Shown: one piece after another, positions 32,277-40,237 of the stretch
Numbering within the stretch: position 1 is the stretch's first letter
How the letters are laid out: the number at the start of each line of letters is the position of its first letter
DNA from: Achromobacter spanius
GTDB lineage: Bacteria > Pseudomonadota > Gammaproteobacteria > Burkholderiales > Burkholderiaceae_B
Direction: 5' to 3'
Assembly: GCF_002812705.1 (NCBI RefSeq)
Contig: NZ_CP025030.1
Coordinates: 4,650,001 to 4,714,000 of the forward strand
DNA: 64,000 bases
The notes under the pieces: generated by a model
Told to the model about the DNA's origin: nothing
Seen by the model: only the letters and a program-made list of their open reading frames with translations
Databases searched by the model: none
Made by a program: the position numbers and the translations under genes

Positions 32277-33167
32277 TCACTCGGGAAGGGCGTTCAGCGT
32301 GAACCGAGGGCGCCCTTTGCCCACTTGCACAACCGCTAACGTTATTTGTACGCTGCGCTTGAGCCAGTCTCTGAGAATCACGTCGGGATCTGCAATTGAA
32401 GCGCCTATCCTGCCTTTGATCAGCCCATCCTCGGTCTGAAATTCGAACGTTCTCGAGTTGGGAAGAATGCCCACAAACTCACCCGCAAAGGATTCGGACG
32501 CCTCCTGTATGTTCTCTTCGCCCAGCCGACTGGCGGAGTGTGTCAACTGGTCGAAGCCCTCATACCTGAATATCCTGCCTTTAAATTCCAGCCCACACCA
32601 CGCGTGGTACTGAAACAAGACCGAGAGAAACTCAGAGATTTTCTTTACTGCACGAGGATGAATCGCATCAACAAACTCCGCCACATCATCATCACTGCCG
32701 GTCGCCGAGGCCTCTAGCAACGACTGCATCTTCTGCAGTGCATCCTCTGTTTTCTCGTGCTCGGGAAACAGACCCCCGGCAGGAAGTTCGAATTCGAATC
32801 CGAACGAACCTACCGCGGTGCCAGTGATCAAAAGTTGATTTTTATCGCGGTCAGGAATGGGCCCCATCAATTGAAGATTTTCGTTGAGCCCGGCCACCAC
32901 AGCTGCAAAGGCATCGGCAAACGCGGTGGTTGCCTTTCCCCCAAAGTCCGCCGCAATTCCATGGCTCCCGATCGTGGGGCGTCCTCGAAAAGTAAGCTTC
33001 ACGCGTGAAGGTTGTGGGGAGGCTAGCTCGCTCTTGAGCGCAGCACGAACCGTCTTCAAACGATTTTGAATCGAGATACGTTGGATTGCCGCTGACGCAG
33101 GAATATCCTCCAACATTCGTTCCAACTCTCGGATTTCGGAGGTGAGGAATTCATCACGATTAGTCAT
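32277..33167 (-). CDS. hypothetical partner of nucleotidyltransferase-like protein
   Basis: A 296-aa soluble protein of unknown function. The first 50 residues form a predicted coiled coil (EIRELERMLEDIPASAA, then RLKTVRAALKSEL). Residues about 55-135 include GSHGIAADFGGKATTAFADA and LLITGTAVGSFGFEFELP. The ATG at 33167 overlaps the stop of the upstream gene by 4 bp, so it is coupled to it; the longer frame to 33263 lies inside that gene. Its final codons overlap the hairpin shared with the convergent isochorismatase-fold gene. I know of no function. Confidence 0.7.
   Translation of the reverse strand: MTNRDEFLTSEIRELERMLEDIPASAAIQRISIQNRLKTVRAALKSELASPQPSRVKLTFRGRPTIGSHGIAADFGGKATTAFADAFAAVVAGLNENLQLMGPIPDRDKNQLLITGTAVGSFGFEFELPAGGLFPEHEKTEDALQKMQSLLEASATGSDDDVAEFVDAIHPRAVKKISEFLSVLFQYHAWCGLEFKGRIFRYEGFDQLTHSASRLGEENIQEASESFAGEFVGILPNSRTFEFQTEDGLIKGRIGASIADPDVILRDWLKRSVQITLAVVQVGKGRPRFTLNALPE
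32284..32317. terminator. convergent hairpin, copy of the DUF899 terminator
   Basis: The arms AAGGGCG and CGCCCTT lie 24-58 bp after the isochorismatase-fold stop and inside the last codons of the minus-strand gene. The preceding 30 bp also resemble the sequence before 31514. Confidence 0.5.
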
Positions 33168-33739
33168 GGCTCGACTCCAAGCTCGCTCTTGGCTTGAGCT
33201 AGCACCTGAACAGCAACGACATCTTCGGACGGGTCCAATTCCACTTGAACAAAGCCCTTCCACATGCCGTCTCTTCTATGGGACCACATGCTGTACCAAT
33301 AGGATACTGATTGAACCGATTCGGCTTGCAGCGGGCGGCCCAGAACTTCCCAATAGGCATCCACGTGATAGGTGTCTTTCACATACGCTTGATCGAAAAG
33401 ACGTGGATTCCTAGCCACTAGTGCCTCTTGGTCCAGCCCATTCGGAAGATCCAAAAACGTCACAACATCAACGTCACGCGGGTCTCTTGCTTCAACAACC
33501 TCGACGTGTTCAGAAAAGCTGCCGTTCAGCCATTGAAATCCCGTGTCGATTCCAATTCTGTGAATCTCGGCGCGGAACTTCAGAAGCCCATCAAGAATGT
33601 TCAATCGAGCGCACGATATCCCCATCGCGTCGATCAGCGAATGAAGGGACGATTTATATGGCGAACGATCAGGATCGTGCCCATGAGCACCCGGGCGCAC
33701 CGGCGGAAGAACGCCTTGAAGGTTCCATGCAGGAATCAT
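33164..33739 (-). CDS. DUF6932-like nucleotidyltransferase-fold protein
   Basis: A 191-aa protein. It starts MIPAWNLQGVLPPVRPGAH, a typical DUF6932 beginning, and has LNGSFSEHVEVVEARDPRDV followed by DVVTFLD, i.e. the GS-x(n)-DxD signature of nucleotidyltransferases. AGAGG lies before the ATG. The coupled downstream gene encodes an unknown 296-aa protein. Two-gene cassettes with a minimal nucleotidyltransferase are often toxin-antitoxin or defence modules, but I cannot name this one. The composition is somewhat less GC-rich than the flanks, in keeping with transfer. Confidence 0.65.
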   Translation of the reverse strand: MIPAWNLQGVLPPVRPGAHGHDPDRSPYKSSLHSLIDAMGISCARLNILDGLLKFRAEIHRIGIDTGFQWLNGSFSEHVEVVEARDPRDVDVVTFLDLPNGLDQEALVARNPRLFDQAYVKDTYHVDAYWEVLGRPLQAESVQSVSYWYSMWSHRRDGMWKGFVQVELDPSEDVVAVQVLAQAKSELGVEP

Positions 33740-34005
33740 AGATTTTGCCTCTGGGCCACATCAAAAGGTCAAATTGCTGTTCGATACGACCATCCATCAT
33801 AGACCGTCGACACCCAAAATCACCCGCAATAACCGCCCATAAACACCGTGAAAGAGTCCTACTTTTAGCCTCACGCCCGACTTCGCCGACATCGCAACTG
33901 CCGTCTCGTCACCTCCCCGTTCAGCACATTACACGTACAAACTTCTTGCCAGTTATCTCGGCAATTGAACGCCAAGATGACCGCAGCGCTTCTCCCCATC
34001 GACCA

Positions 34006-34806
34006 TCACAAATGCCGATGGCTACACACCATCGCCTGGCCGGTCAATTCGCCAATCAGCCTGGCGATGCCGCGCGCGCTTTCTTCATCCAGCCATTCCA
34101 TGCGCACCATCCGAAATCCCATTGCCAGGCTATAGCGCCAGTCCAGTTCCAGGATGCGGTAGGCACAACCATTTGCCTCGCTATGCCATTGCGCAGCCGG
34201 GTCCTCATAGGCCGCGCCGATGAAATCCACGTGCGAATCAAACGGCGGTAGCGATTCCAAGGGCTCGTCGGAACCGGGCAGGCACGGTATGGACAGGTTT
34301 TCACCAACCGCGACGCTAGGGTTCGGGCCGTTGAACGCCAGCAGCATCAACGGAAAATTCCTGGGGTCCGCGTCATAGGCCTCCCGGGTCTCGGCGCTTA
34401 GGTAGGGGCGCGCGGCGGGGCCAAGGCAGTATTGCGGGCTATGCCAGTCGCTGCTTTCGTTATCGTTGTAAAGCGGGTCAGGGGTGATGCCATGCTGCGC
34501 CAGCAGGCGCAGCGTTTCTTCGATGGTTGCGTCGTGCCGAATCGGCAGGTCGGCGGGCAGATGGCCGGCCTGCACATAGCGCGCCAGCAAGTCGCCCGGT
34601 GTCCCCACGGGTTCCGGGTTTTGATAAGAGCCGTCGTTCAGGCCGGCCACGCCAAACCCCAGGTTGAAGATGGCGCGATACGGAACTTGCCGGCCGCGCG
34701 GCTCAAGCAGGTACCCGCCTTTCAGCAGTTGCGCTTCCAGGGTCTTCCAATCGGGCGGCGGCAGGTGAAAATCGCGTGGGCAAATGAATTGGTGGTGTTC
34801 AGACAT
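34006..34806 (-). CDS. hypothetical protein (266 aa)
   Basis: A soluble 266-aa protein without a motif I recognise. It is rich in aromatic residues (PRDFHLPPPDWKTLEAQLL, DSHVDFIGAAYEDP, ELDWRYSLAMGFRMVRMEWL). No signal peptide or membrane span. GC-rich with normal local codon use, so probably a core or long-resident gene. It stands alone; the 266 bp between it and the DUF6932-like gene holds no evident gene. Confidence 0.65.
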   Translation of the reverse strand: MSEHHQFICPRDFHLPPPDWKTLEAQLLKGGYLLEPRGRQVPYRAIFNLGFGVAGLNDGSYQNPEPVGTPGDLLARYVQAGHLPADLPIRHDATIEETLRLLAQHGITPDPLYNDNESSDWHSPQYCLGPAARPYLSAETREAYDADPRNFPLMLLAFNGPNPSVAVGENLSIPCLPGSDEPLESLPPFDSHVDFIGAAYEDPAAQWHSEANGCAYRILELDWRYSLAMGFRMVRMEWLDEESARGIARLIGELTGQAMVCSHRHL

Positions 34807-34924
34807 GGGGGATGCGCTTAGCGAATTCCAGGGTTAACGGTTTGCAATTCGTGGGCAAACCGCGAAAGTCTAAATGAAAAATTCCAGGTGAACGAGAGCG
34901 TCCTGTCCGCCTAAACTTGCCGAC

Positions 34925-35359
34925 ATGAGTAAATCGTCATCCCCCTCGTCCGACCTCTTCGCCGCGCCTCGCAAGCGCTCCCCTGCCCGCGTGAATTCGC
35001 TGTCATGGATTTTGGAGCCGATGGAACGTGACGACGCCTACCAACGCCGCAAGATGTTCGGCTGCGATGCGGCGTATCTGGATGGCTTGCTGTACCTGGT
35101 TGTGGCCGACCGGGAAGCGCCCTGGGACGGGGTCATGGTGTGCACATCGCGCGAGCAGCATGCGGCGCTGATGGCGGACGTGCCGGGTCTGTTGGTGCAT
35201 CCGGAGTTGGGTAAATGGCTGTACCTGCCGCAAACCGATGAAGCGTTTGAGTCCGGCGCCGCTACGTTGGTAAGACTGGCATTGGATCGGGACCCGCGCA
35301 TGGGGGTGGCGCCCAAGCCGAAAGCATCGCGGCGCAAGTCGTGGCGTGCAGTTGATTGA
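34925..35359 (+). CDS. TfoX N-terminal-like domain protein
   Basis: A 144-aa protein. After a basic N-terminus, the segment QRRKMFGCDAAYLDGLLYLV resembles the MFGG-x-Y-x-DG start of TfoX/Sxy N-terminal domains. The C-terminus is again basic (KPKASRRKSWRAVD). Full-length TfoX regulators of competence have a second domain missing here. Assignment rests on that one motif; treat it as a hypothetical with TfoX-like features. Confidence 0.5.
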   Translation: MSKSSSPSSDLFAAPRKRSPARVNSLSWILEPMERDDAYQRRKMFGCDAAYLDGLLYLVVADREAPWDGVMVCTSREQHAALMADVPGLLVHPELGKWLYLPQTDEAFESGAATLVRLALDRDPRMGVAPKPKASRRKSWRAVD

Positions 35360-35423
35360 GGCTGTGAGCGGGTTCTCTAATCGGGACTCTCTAATCGGGG
35401 TTTTCAGGCGGACCTAGGGGGTT

Positions 35424-35693
35424 TCAGGCGTTGACCGCTGCGCCGCAATGCCGGCAAACCCGCGCGTCGCGCAGAATACGCCCGGCGCAGTGCGAGCATT
35501 CGATATGGGTCGGCAATACCGGTTCACGTGCATGGGCTGACCGGTCGGCAATGGCATATAGAAACGCGCCGGCCAAGGGCGGGCTGATCAGGCAGGCCAG
35601 TATCGTCCAGCCGATGCGCTTGCGGCCCCGGCCGGCGGCCAAGCCGCCCACCACCAGGGCCAGGACGATCCAAAGAAGAATAAGCAGAAACAT
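35424..35693 (-). CDS. small membrane protein with zinc ribbon
   Basis: An 89-aa protein with two predicted N-terminal membrane helices (residues 1-20 and about 27-47) and a C-terminal zinc ribbon, CSHCAGRILRDARVCRHCG (two CxxC pairs). Probably an inner-membrane protein with a cytoplasmic metal-binding tail. Function unknown. Confidence 0.65.
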   Translation of the reverse strand: MFLLILLWIVLALVVGGLAAGRGRKRIGWTILACLISPPLAGAFLYAIADRSAHAREPVLPTHIECSHCAGRILRDARVCRHCGAAVNA

Positions 35694-35866
35694 ATCGCGA
35701 TGGTAAACCGCGACTGCCTGCCGCGACGCGCTATTCGGGGTTTCAATCTCAATGATCCGGCTTGATCTCGCGCCCAGTTTTTTCCCAAAACCCCTTCAAA
35801 ACGCCGCACCAACGCCATCAACAAGAGTAATCTGCAAATTCGCCTGCAACCAAAAAGGAAGCGCAT

Positions 35867-36457
35867 ATGAATAAGATCTCTTCTACATGGCGTAGGACCA
35901 CGGTGGCGGTGACGCTGGGCGTGGCGAGTGTGATGTTCGCGGGTTGCACAACAACCACCCCCGCCGACAAGGCCACGTCGGCCGAGAAGCGGCAAGAGCT
36001 GAACGCCGCCGCCAACGCCACGCTGACCAAGCTGTACGAGGGCTCGCCGCAATCCAGGCAGTTGGTGGAACGCGCGCGCGGCGTACTGGTATTTCCAGAC
36101 GTGCTTAGCGCCAGCTTCATCGTCGGCGCGCAACACGGCACCGGCGTGCTGCGGGTGAAAGGGCAAGACACGGGCTACTACAGCATCAGTGGCGGGTCGA
36201 TCGGCTTTCAAGCCGGCGCCCAATCCAAGGCCATGGTGCTGTTGTTCATGACGGATGACGCCCTTGCCAAGTTCCGCGCCAGCAGCGGTTGGACCATCGG
36301 CGCCGACGCCTCCGTGGCCGTGGCCAATGTGGGCGCCAATGGCACCATTGATTCCAACACCGCCCAGCAGCCTATCGTGGGCTTCGTGCTGAACAACGGC
36401 GGCTTGATGGCCGGCGTGTCGGTGGACGGCAACAAGATCTCGCCGACAACGCTGTAA
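35867..36457 (+). CDS. SYLF/YSC84-domain lipoprotein
   Basis: A 196-aa protein. It has a lipoprotein signal peptide (lipobox VMFAGC, lipidated Cys at about residue 27) and a SYLF (YSC84/Ysc84p) lipid-binding domain: ARGVLVFPDVLSASFIVGAQ and GYYSISGGSIGFQAGAQSKA. Such proteins are predicted phospholipid-binding envelope lipoproteins in Proteobacteria. GC-rich hairpins follow the stop (36472-36540), between this and the convergent GST gene. Confidence 0.85.
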   Translation: MNKISSTWRRTTVAVTLGVASVMFAGCTTTTPADKATSAEKRQELNAAANATLTKLYEGSPQSRQLVERARGVLVFPDVLSASFIVGAQHGTGVLRVKGQDTGYYSISGGSIGFQAGAQSKAMVLLFMTDDALAKFRASSGWTIGADASVAVANVGANGTIDSNTAQQPIVGFVLNNGGLMAGVSVDGNKISPTTL

Positions 36458-36471
36458 CTCTCTGCCCCTCG

Positions 36472-36505
36472 GGGCCGGCCGCTGCTTCGCAGCACTGGCC
36501 GGTCC
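36472..36505. terminator. GC-rich hairpin between convergent genes
   Basis: GGGGCCGGCC and GGCCGGTCCCC pair around an inner GCTG/CAGC stem, about 15 bp after the SYLF gene stop. No T-tract is present, so intrinsic termination is uncertain. Confidence 0.4.
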
Positions 36506-36542
36506 CCACATCCTGACTGCGGTGCGGCGCTGCCGCCCGCGG

Positions 36543-37184
36543 TCAGGACAACATAGGCGCCATATCAGGGTCGCCTTTTTTCATGGCGTGGCGATACGCA
36601 TCGCGCGTGCCGATGCGCTGTAGATACCCCAGGATGTTCGGATACGGCGACAAGTCGTAGGGATAGAACAGGCGCATCGTCGTCAACGAGAACACAGCGA
36701 TGATGTCGGCGGCGGTCAAGACATTGCCGGCCAGGTAATCGGTCTTGCCCAACTGTTTGTCGACCAACGCCAAGGCCTGCTGGCGCCGCGCGTCGGCGAA
36801 CTGCACGGCGGGCTTGTCGGCGGGAACCTCGGCGCGGGCCAGCACCATGCAGCGCATCAGGCTGGGTTGCAGCGAGCCGTTGGCGAAGTGGAACCAATAC
36901 AGGTAGTTGGCATAGTCCGGGCTGGTGGGCGGCACCGTCAGGCGGCCGTCGCCGTGGCGGGTCAACAGGTATTCCACGATGGCGGTGGATTCGGCCAGCA
37001 CCACGTCGCCGTCGGTGATGATGGGCGCGGTGCCCAGCGGGTGCAGCGCCTTGTATTCAGGCGGGGCCAGCCGCGTGACGGGGTCGCGGTCATAAACCTT
37101 CAGGTTGTACGGGATGGCGAGTTCCTCGCACAGCCACACGATGCGTTCGGATTGCGATTTTCCCAGATGATGCACGGTCAGCAT
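36543..37184 (-). CDS. glutathione S-transferase family protein
   Basis: A 213-aa GST with an N-terminal thioredoxin-fold domain (LTVHHLGKSQSERIVWLCEE; the Ser after GK is the usual catalytic position; cis-Pro in GTAPIITDGDVVLAESTAIV) and a helical C-terminal domain. It conjugates or reduces electrophiles with glutathione in the cytoplasm. Monocistronic. The specific class cannot be told from sequence. Confidence 0.88.
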   Translation of the reverse strand: MLTVHHLGKSQSERIVWLCEELAIPYNLKVYDRDPVTRLAPPEYKALHPLGTAPIITDGDVVLAESTAIVEYLLTRHGDGRLTVPPTSPDYANYLYWFHFANGSLQPSLMRCMVLARAEVPADKPAVQFADARRQQALALVDKQLGKTDYLAGNVLTAADIIAVFSLTTMRLFYPYDLSPYPNILGYLQRIGTRDAYRHAMKKGDPDMAPMLS

Positions 37185-37407
37185 GAGCTTCCTTTATAGG
37201 TGCGCAGGCGTGGGTACGCCTGCGCGTCGACCCTGCCACTCTACGCCGCTTTGCCGCGTCGAACAGCCCAGCGTATTCAGTCAGACACCGCCCTTTACGG
37301 ATAGATACATAACGCCGGTAATCAGCAATTACCAAATGCAATCCGCGTGCTAATTTAAGCGCCCGTGGCCGCCCATGCCCGTGGCGGACGTTCTTAGCCA
37401 ACCATTC

Positions 37408-38022
37408 ATGACCATGCAAAACACGCCTGATCGCGACTTGAACACCGCACTGCACAGTACCCAAAGCACACGCACGCGGCTTTCCCGGATTCTTCCCCTG
37501 GCGTTCGGGCTGGCGTTGGCCGCGGCTTCGCCAATGCAGGCGGCGCACGCTGAAACCATCCGCGCCCACGGGCCCGCGCAGCAAGCGGCTCCGCAAGCCG
37601 CCCCGCAGCAAGCAACCCCGCAAGCGGGCTCGACGGGCCTGGCGCCGGTCACCAAGACCGAAATCAAAAGCCAGACCGCCTACGAACGCCTGTTGAACAA
37701 CAGCGGCGTCAGCGTGCAGTGGCTGTGGTCGGCCGAACGTGGCCACCTGAATGCGAAGGACGTGAACGACGTCGTACGCATCGATGGCACGCAGGCCAAT
37801 TTTGAAGGCACGCTGAAAATCAACGGTGAAATCGTGTCGATCGACAAAGACCGCTTCACCTTTCGCGGCACGATCCTGATTCTTGACGCCCCCGACAAAG
37901 GCCGCCGCTGCGAACGCACGGGCGACTACGAATTTCGGGCCACCGGCAAGCGCAAGTACTGGCGCCTGCAGCAAATGGAAAGCTGCGACCGCCTGACGGA
38001 TTACGTGGACATTTTTTATTGA
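37408..38022 (+). CDS. hypothetical secreted/periplasmic protein
   Basis: About 204 aa from the ATG at 37408 (an ATG at 37375 is 11 codons longer). A hydrophobic segment (ILPLAFGLALAAASPMQAAHA) follows a long basic N-region and looks like a Sec signal peptide. A low-complexity Gln/Ala/Pro linker (QQAAPQAAPQQATPQAG) precedes a C-terminal domain of about 130 residues with two Cys (RRCERTGDYEFR, QQMESCDRL) that could form a disulphide. Unknown function. Confidence 0.65.
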   Translation: MTMQNTPDRDLNTALHSTQSTRTRLSRILPLAFGLALAAASPMQAAHAETIRAHGPAQQAAPQAAPQQATPQAGSTGLAPVTKTEIKSQTAYERLLNNSGVSVQWLWSAERGHLNAKDVNDVVRIDGTQANFEGTLKINGEIVSIDKDRFTFRGTILILDAPDKGRRCERTGDYEFRATGKRKYWRLQQMESCDRLTDYVDIFY

Positions 38023-38066
38023 TTGGGGATGCGGCTTATCCCTTCAGGGCCCTGCATTGCGGGGCT

Positions 38067-38486
38067 TTAAGCCAGCACCTCGATTCCATGCTTCTTCACG
38101 ACCTGCAATAGCCTTGCGGCAGCTCCGCTCGGCTTCTTAGCCCCGGTTTCCCATTTTTGTACCGTCGATGGGCTCGTATTCAAGTACTTCGCAAACAAGC
38201 TCTGGCTAACGTTTGCGTCCTTACGAATCTTCGCGATCATGGCTTTTGTAAAGTCTGGCACGGGGGGTATGCATAAATCGTCGTACTCGCGCATCGTTTT
38301 CTGATCGATACCGCCGACTTCGTACAGCTTTTCAGCAAGGTCGTGAATTGCTGCAAGGGCATTCGAATCGTCGACCGCCGGTACGCGCCTTCGCTCCTTG
38401 GCCTTCCGTTTCCGCTCTTTTTCCTCAGAGGCAGACACATGCGTCAAAGCGCCACGCGCAGGACGGGTAGCAGCGTCTTTAGTCAT
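38067..38486 (-). CDS. higA: HigA-type antitoxin, XRE family
   Basis: A 139-aa protein with a C-terminal XRE helix-turn-helix (AMIAKIRKDANVSQSLFAKY, then LNTSPSTVQKWETGAKKPSG), typical of HigA-type antitoxins that both neutralise the toxin and repress the operon. A basic, probably disordered N-terminal tail (about 1-35) is longer than usual. The start overlaps the toxin stop by 8 bp (38479-38486). Toxin-first order is typical of higBA. Confidence 0.85.
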   Translation of the reverse strand: MTKDAATRPARGALTHVSASEEKERKRKAKERRRVPAVDDSNALAAIHDLAEKLYEVGGIDQKTMREYDDLCIPPVPDFTKAMIAKIRKDANVSQSLFAKYLNTSPSTVQKWETGAKKPSGAAARLLQVVKKHGIEVLA

Positions 38487-38847
38487 TTTCTGACATCTCC
38501 ACTAAAGTGCCATTGGCAATCAAGGCCTCGAATGCCTGCTGGGGCATGCGTTTGAAATCGGCCGCAAGCTTCTTGAACCCCTTGAGTACTTTTTCGCTAA
38601 TGTTCTTGTCATCTTGCTTGTTATACAAGTACACGAAGATCAACCAAACGCCCCTGCTCTTCAACAGTATGGCTCTGTAGTTGCCGTTGCCGAGCCTTGC
38701 CTTTCGAACACCGCCTCCCAGATTCGTATTTCCGACGCCCCTGAACAACTCGGCGGCCACGCGGCGCAGTTCATCGTCGGTTATGCCCGCCCGCCTTGAC
38801 TCTGTAGAAAAGCTTGCCGTCTTAAAAATTCGAGCGCGTTTAGGCAT
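38479..38847 (-). CDS. higB: RelE/HigB-type toxin
   Basis: A 122-aa toxin of the RelE/ParE superfamily (the group once called DUF1044). It contains VRKARLGNGNYRAILLKSRGVWLIFVYLYNKQ followed by EKVLKGFKKLAADF, here split for length. Such toxins are ribosome-dependent mRNA interferases. I chose the ATG at 38847 because the alternative ATG at 38898 coincides with the predicted transcription start. Followed by an overlapping antitoxin gene. Confidence 0.8.
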   Translation of the reverse strand: MPKRARIFKTASFSTESRRAGITDDELRRVAAELFRGVGNTNLGGGVRKARLGNGNYRAILLKSRGVWLIFVYLYNKQDDKNISEKVLKGFKKLAADFKRMPQQAFEALIANGTLVEMSEND

Positions 38848-38903
38848 CGCACCCACTGCGCCTGATGTAGTCACGACCAAGTTCGCCTCTGGCAACACAA
38901 ACG

Positions 38904-38928
38904 CTTATAACATAGCACCCAGTGCTAT
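38904..38928 (-). promoter_or_regulatory. higBA promoter and palindromic operator
   Basis: A perfect 7-bp-arm palindrome, ATAGCAC-CCA-GTGCTAT (38912-38928), lies beside a minus-strand -10 element TATAAG (38909-38904), about 60 bp before the higB ATG. Position and symmetry suit HigA autorepression. Confidence 0.6.
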
Positions 38929-39124
38929 ATATAAAACACATGATGGATCGGAATCGGACGAAGTCCCGACCAAACACCCACCTGAAGGCGAACCACGTCA
39001 CAATCCTGAACAGATCTCGTCACTACGTCCCTCACACCACTCGTAGCTTCCACCCTTGGCCTGTCGTACTGACTCACCGACTGGCCGCCGCGCAGGCACC
39101 GCAACCCCACAAGGAGACCCCCAC

Positions 39125-39607
39125 ATGATCAACGACCTAGACAAAAAACACCTGGCCCGCTGCATTGAGCTGGCCAAGCGCGCGTTGGAGCTGGGCGATC
39201 AGCCCTTTGGTTCCGTGCTGGTGTCCGCCAACGGCGAGGTGCTGTTTGAAGACCATAACCACGTCTCGGGCGGCGATCACACCCAGCATCCGGAATTTGA
39301 AATTGCCCGTTGGGCGGCCAACCACGTGCCGGCAGCGGAGCGCGCGTCTTGCACCGTCTATACCTCGGGTGAGCACTGCGCGATGTGTTCGGCGGCGCAT
39401 GGCTGGGTGGGTCTAGGGCGCATTGTGTATGCGGCGTCTTCGAAGCAGTATGCGCAGTGGATGAAGGAATGGGGCGTGGCGCCGTCGCGCGTAAAAACGT
39501 TGGCGATTCAAGACGTTATTGAGGGGGTGACGGTTGATGGCCCCGTGCCGGAGTTCGCGGAGCAGATCAAGCTGGTGCATCAAGAAAACGTGCGGCGCCG
39601 GGCGTAG
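39125..39607 (+). CDS. nucleoside/cytosine deaminase family protein
   Basis: A 160-aa zinc-dependent deaminase of the CDA superfamily. The HPE motif (TQHPEFEIARWAAN) holds the zinc-ligand His and catalytic Glu; SGEHCAMCSAAH holds the two zinc-ligand Cys. The usual Pro before the first Cys is His here. Begins QPFGSVLVSANGEVL, the typical first block. Starts at the ATG at 39125 after AAGGAG. Substrate (guanine, cytosine or nucleoside) is not decidable. Confidence 0.85.
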   Translation: MINDLDKKHLARCIELAKRALELGDQPFGSVLVSANGEVLFEDHNHVSGGDHTQHPEFEIARWAANHVPAAERASCTVYTSGEHCAMCSAAHGWVGLGRIVYAASSKQYAQWMKEWGVAPSRVKTLAIQDVIEGVTVDGPVPEFAEQIKLVHQENVRRRA

Positions 39608-39670
39608 ACGCTGCCGTGGTGTTTCTTCCGGCACAGCATCCCCATCCGAACCCCGACAGGACCTCCCGGC

Positions 39671-40141
39671 ATGCCCTCGAACAGCGTTAAATGGATTGTC
39701 AGCATCGTCTTCGGACTGATCATCGGCAGAGTCAGCTACGGCGTGCTGCTGCCGGTTTTCATGGCCTTGAGCCCGGGCGAGCAAAGCACCGCCTTGGCCG
39801 ATTCCAACACGATGATCGTGGTCGGTCTGGTCGTCTGGCTTGTCGTCACCGTCATCGCCAGCGTCATGCTGGCGCGCATTCCCAACCTGCGCCGCTTGAT
39901 CGGCTGGGGTTGCATCGTGCTGGGCGTGGCCCTGGTGCTGACCATTCCCGCCACCTTGCTGACCATGGACGCCGGTACGCAGAACGCCTCCGCCGCGGAT
40001 ACGCGCGATGCCAACACCGCCCTCTTCTTCTGGGCGCTTATTTTTGGCCTGCCCTATGTCGGCGGCGGGCTGGCGCTGACAATTCTGGGCACGGTGCTGG
40101 TGCGCAAGAATCCGGCCACCAAAGACCCGGTCCTTAACTAA
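39671..40141 (+). CDS. hypothetical membrane protein
   Basis: A 156-aa protein with four predicted membrane helices (about residues 7-32, 46-68, 76-97 and 116-146), short loops and a basic C-terminal tail. No family recognised. It follows the deaminase gene by 63 bp on the same strand but probably has its own promoter. Confidence 0.65.
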   Translation: MPSNSVKWIVSIVFGLIIGRVSYGVLLPVFMALSPGEQSTALADSNTMIVVGLVVWLVVTVIASVMLARIPNLRRLIGWGCIVLGVALVLTIPATLLTMDAGTQNASAADTRDANTALFFWALIFGLPYVGGGLALTILGTVLVRKNPATKDPVLN

Positions 40142-40237
40142 TCCCCGAATCTGCCGTTGTTAGAACATTGCGGCCCCCGCATGCGCCATGCGCAGCCGGC
40201 ATGGGTTCGCCTTTCCTTGAACCCACCTGCGTAGCGC

